Part shown: piece by piece, positions 4,507-6,482 of the stretch
Position numbering within the stretch: the stretch's first letter is position 1
Layout: each line of letters starts with the position of its first letter
DNA from: an uncultured Peptococcaceae bacterium
GTDB lineage: Bacteria; Bacillota; Peptococcia; Peptococcales; Peptococcaceae
Length of the DNA: 6,482 nucleotides
Assembly: GCA_902496505.1 (NCBI GenBank)
Contig: CABVBB010000127.1
Span: 1-6,482 of the forward strand
Direction: 5' to 3'
Notes under the pieces: generated by a model
Told to the model about the DNA's origin: nothing
What the model saw: only the letters and a program-made list of their open reading frames with translations
Database searches by the model: none
Translations under genes and position numbers: made by a program

Positions 4507-6482
4507 ATGGACAGCAAAAAAGTATTGATTTTAGGCATTGATGGTTTGGACCCGCGCTTGACTAAGCGTTATTTAGATGAGGGCAAGATGCCCAATACCG
4601 CCAAATTTTTGGCCAGAGGCGCAGCGCAGCGGGAATTAGAGATGATCGGCGGCCAGCCCACCGTCACGCCGCCCATGTGGACGACGCTGGCGACCGGCGC
4701 CAGCCCACGGGTGCACGGTATCACCGCGTACTATCGGCACAATATCGAGCGCGACATCGCGGAATACAACTTTGACTCCACCAACTGCCGAGCTGAGCAG
4801 CTGTGGAACGTGACCGCCGAAGCAGGACTCAAGACACTGGTTTGGCATTGGCCGGGTTCCTCTTGGCCGCCAAGCTCAGATAACCCCAACCTGCACGTCA
4901 TCGACGGGACTCAGCCGGGCGGCATCAATGTCGGCACCGCTCAAGTAGAAGCCGAGCTGCTTTTCGTCGCCAGCCCCAAAGTGCAGGAGGTCTCCTTCCG
5001 CAATAAAGCCGCCTCCGACAGCCAGGTGCCCTGCTTCATCACCGGCATGGAAGTAGAGGAAAACGACGGCAACGAGATGAACATGATGGCCAACCGTCTG
5101 ACCGCCAAGAGCATCAAGCGCGTCACCCTGACCCCAGAAGAAAATGTCATGAACCTTTCCGATACCCCTATGGATATGGTCTCTTCGCCCATCAAGCCGG
5201 CCAGCGGCTGGGCAGCCGCACCGGCTGAGGCGCTGGAATGCACGCTGCTCTTATCCGCCGGACTCATCCATCGGCCCTGCCTCATCCTCAAAAACGATGC
5301 AGGCATCTATGACCGTGTTGCCATTTACAAAAACAAAAAAGCCGATGTACCGATCGTTGTTTTGGAAAAAGACGTCTTCGTGCAGGATATCATCGACGAA
5401 GCCATCAAGCATGACGAGCATGTATTGACCAATCGCAGCATGCGCGTGCTGGAATTGGCTGAGGACGGCTCCAGCCTGCGCATGTGGGTCTCCTCCGCCA
5501 TGGACTTCCACGACGATACCGTCTGGTCGCCCAAATCCCTGCTGCAGACCGTCACCGAGAATGTGGGCTACCCGCAGCCAGTCTGCCTGGCCGGCGGCTC
5601 CGATGAAATGCTCATCGCCAAATGCATGCGCGCCAGCTGGGATCATGCTGCTGACTGGAACGCCCGCGGCATCAAATACATGGCCCGTGAGCAAGGCTAT
5701 GACGTCATTTTCTCCCACTTCCACAATGTGGATATGCAGGGCCATATGCTGGTGCAGTATATGAAGAAAGGCAGCAAATTGGCGCCGGAAGTCTGCCAGC
5801 GTTTGTTTGAAGAAGTCTACCTCCAGACCGACCGCTACATCGGCCAGTTCTTGGAGCTCCTGGACGAAGGCTGGACCGTGCTCATCGTTTCCGACCACGG
5901 CCAGGTCACACCAGAGCATGATACCGATGTGTTCCGGCTCTGCTCCGCGGGCATCAACGCCTCCGAAATGCGCAAACTGGGCTACACTGTGCTCAAAAAA
6001 GACGCCGACGGCAATGATCTGCCCGAAGTAGACTGGTCCAAGACCACCGCCGTCTGCTCCGTATACTGCCACATCTTCCTCAATATCAAAGGCCGCGAGC
6101 CCCACGGCATCGTTGACCCGGCCGATCAGTTTGAATTGGAAGAAAAGATCATGACCGATCTCTACAGCCTGCGCGACGAAAAGACCGGCCACCGCATCGT
6201 TGCCCTGGCTCTGCGCAACCGCGACGCCGCGCTCCTAGGCGAAGGCGGGCCAGAATCTGGCGATATCATCTATTACATCGCCGAAGGCTACAACGGCGAC
6301 CATTCCGACAGCTTCTCCACCATCAACGGCGCCTGCGGCACCTCCGTACGCTCCGTCTTCATGGCCGCCGGCCCCGGCATCAAGGCCAACTGCCTCACCG
6401 ACCGCATCATCAAACACGTAGATGTCACCCCCACAGCCGCCGCCCTGCTGGGCGTCCGCATGCCCCGCGACTGCGAAGGCGC
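4507..6482 (+). CDS. Alkaline-phosphatase-superfamily phosphodiesterase/phosphohydrolase (runs off right edge)
   Basis: The frame is open from ATG 4507 to the window end: 658 complete codons with no stop, so the C-terminus is missing. It resembles the type I phosphodiesterase/nucleotide pyrophosphatase branch of the alkaline phosphatase superfamily, which cleaves phosphate mono- or diesters using two metal ions. All expected ligands are visible. LILGIDGLDP gives D12. TPPMWTTLATGASPRVHGI (54-72) places the nucleophile Thr at T54. DMQGH gives D409 and H413, SDHG gives D463 and H464, and GDHSDSF gives H599. There is no signal peptide or membrane segment at the N-terminus, so it should be cytoplasmic, unlike many secreted relatives. 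The roughly 330 residues between the nucleophile loop and DMQGH are much longer than the core needs and form a large insert or cap, probably setting specificity. It follows the permease by 50 bases with a strong AAGGAGG. The substrate is unknown; phosphodiester, phosphomonoester, phosphonate or sulfate ester are all possible for this superfamily. Confidence 0.88.
   Translation, partial: MDSKKVLILGIDGLDPRLTKRYLDEGKMPNTAKFLARGAAQRELEMIGGQPTVTPPMWTTLATGASPRVHGITAYYRHNIERDIAEYNFDSTNCRAEQLWNVTAEAGLKTLVWHWPGSSWPPSSDNPNLHVIDGTQPGGINVGTAQVEAELLFVASPKVQEVSFRNKAASDSQVPCFITGMEVEENDGNEMNMMANRLTAKSIKRVTLTPEENVMNLSDTPMDMVSSPIKPASGWAAAPAEALECTLLLSAGLIHRPCLILKNDAGIYDRVAIYKNKKADVPIVVLEKDVFVQDIIDEAIKHDEHVLTNRSMRVLELAEDGSSLRMWVSSAMDFHDDTVWSPKSLLQTVTENVGYPQPVCLAGGSDEMLIAKCMRASWDHAADWNARGIKYMAREQGYDVIFSHFHNVDMQGHMLVQYMKKGSKLAPEVCQRLFEEVYLQTDRYIGQFLELLDEGWTVLIVSDHGQVTPEHDTDVFRLCSAGINASEMRKLGYTVLKKDADGNDLPEVDWSKTTAVCSVYCHIFLNIKGREPHGIVDPADQFELEEKIMTDLYSLRDEKTGHRIVALALRNRDAALLGEGGPESGDIIYYIAEGYNGDHSDSFSTINGACGTSVRSVFMAAGPGIKANCLTDRIIKHVDVTPTAAALLGVRMPRDCEG

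Noticed and set aside
5251..6192. Long leftward reading frame (313 codons) opposite the phosphohydrolase gene
   Set aside because: It lies wholly antisense to a gene with clear catalytic motifs, its protein has no recognisable domain and is rich in His/Gly/Val as expected of a complement frame, and it has no convincing ribosome site. It is a shadow of GC-rich coding DNA.

Overview
This window holds six genes, two of them cut by its ends, and looks like a moderately GC-rich bacterial chromosome. The purine-rich Shine-Dalgarno sites (e.g. AAGGAGG), a TTG start, a classical hairpin-plus-T-run terminator and the mix of AraC, GNAT, GT8, LysR and SLC13 families fit Bacillota, perhaps a gut-type lineage such as Negativicutes. 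That placement is inference from style. Nothing here (no rRNA, no diagnostic gene) fixes the taxon.

Left part (1-1870). The 5' end of an AraC-type regulator is read leftward and leaves the window at base 1. It diverges from a small GNAT N-acetyltransferase read rightward. A 107-base gap leads to a family-8 (LgtC/RfaJ-like) glycosyltransferase, followed 18 bases later by a LysR-family regulator that starts at TTG. The LysR gene ends at a strong intrinsic terminator (13-bp perfect stem plus T7), which closes this transcription unit.

Right part (2811-6482). A 200-base regulatory leader contains a consensus TATAAT, a poor -35, candidate LysR-type dyads and a 10-bp direct repeat. Downstream lie a 481-residue SLC13/DASS-type anion permease and, after 50 bases without a terminator, a large alkaline-phosphatase-superfamily enzyme (at least 658 residues) that runs off the right edge. 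The enzyme has a full set of apparent two-metal ligands and no signal peptide, so it should act in the cytoplasm.

Working model (inference): the LysR protein senses an anionic metabolite and activates the permease-phosphohydrolase operon. The permease imports an anion, possibly a phosphate ester, phosphodiester or phosphonate, and the enzyme hydrolyses it inside the cell. Points of note are the permease's departures from the usual SNT signatures, the large insert in the phosphohydrolase, and a change from G-rich to C-rich plus strand across the window that appears to be strand-linked rather than a matter of codon choice. I saw no CRISPR array, tRNA, rRNA, insertion sequence or attachment site.
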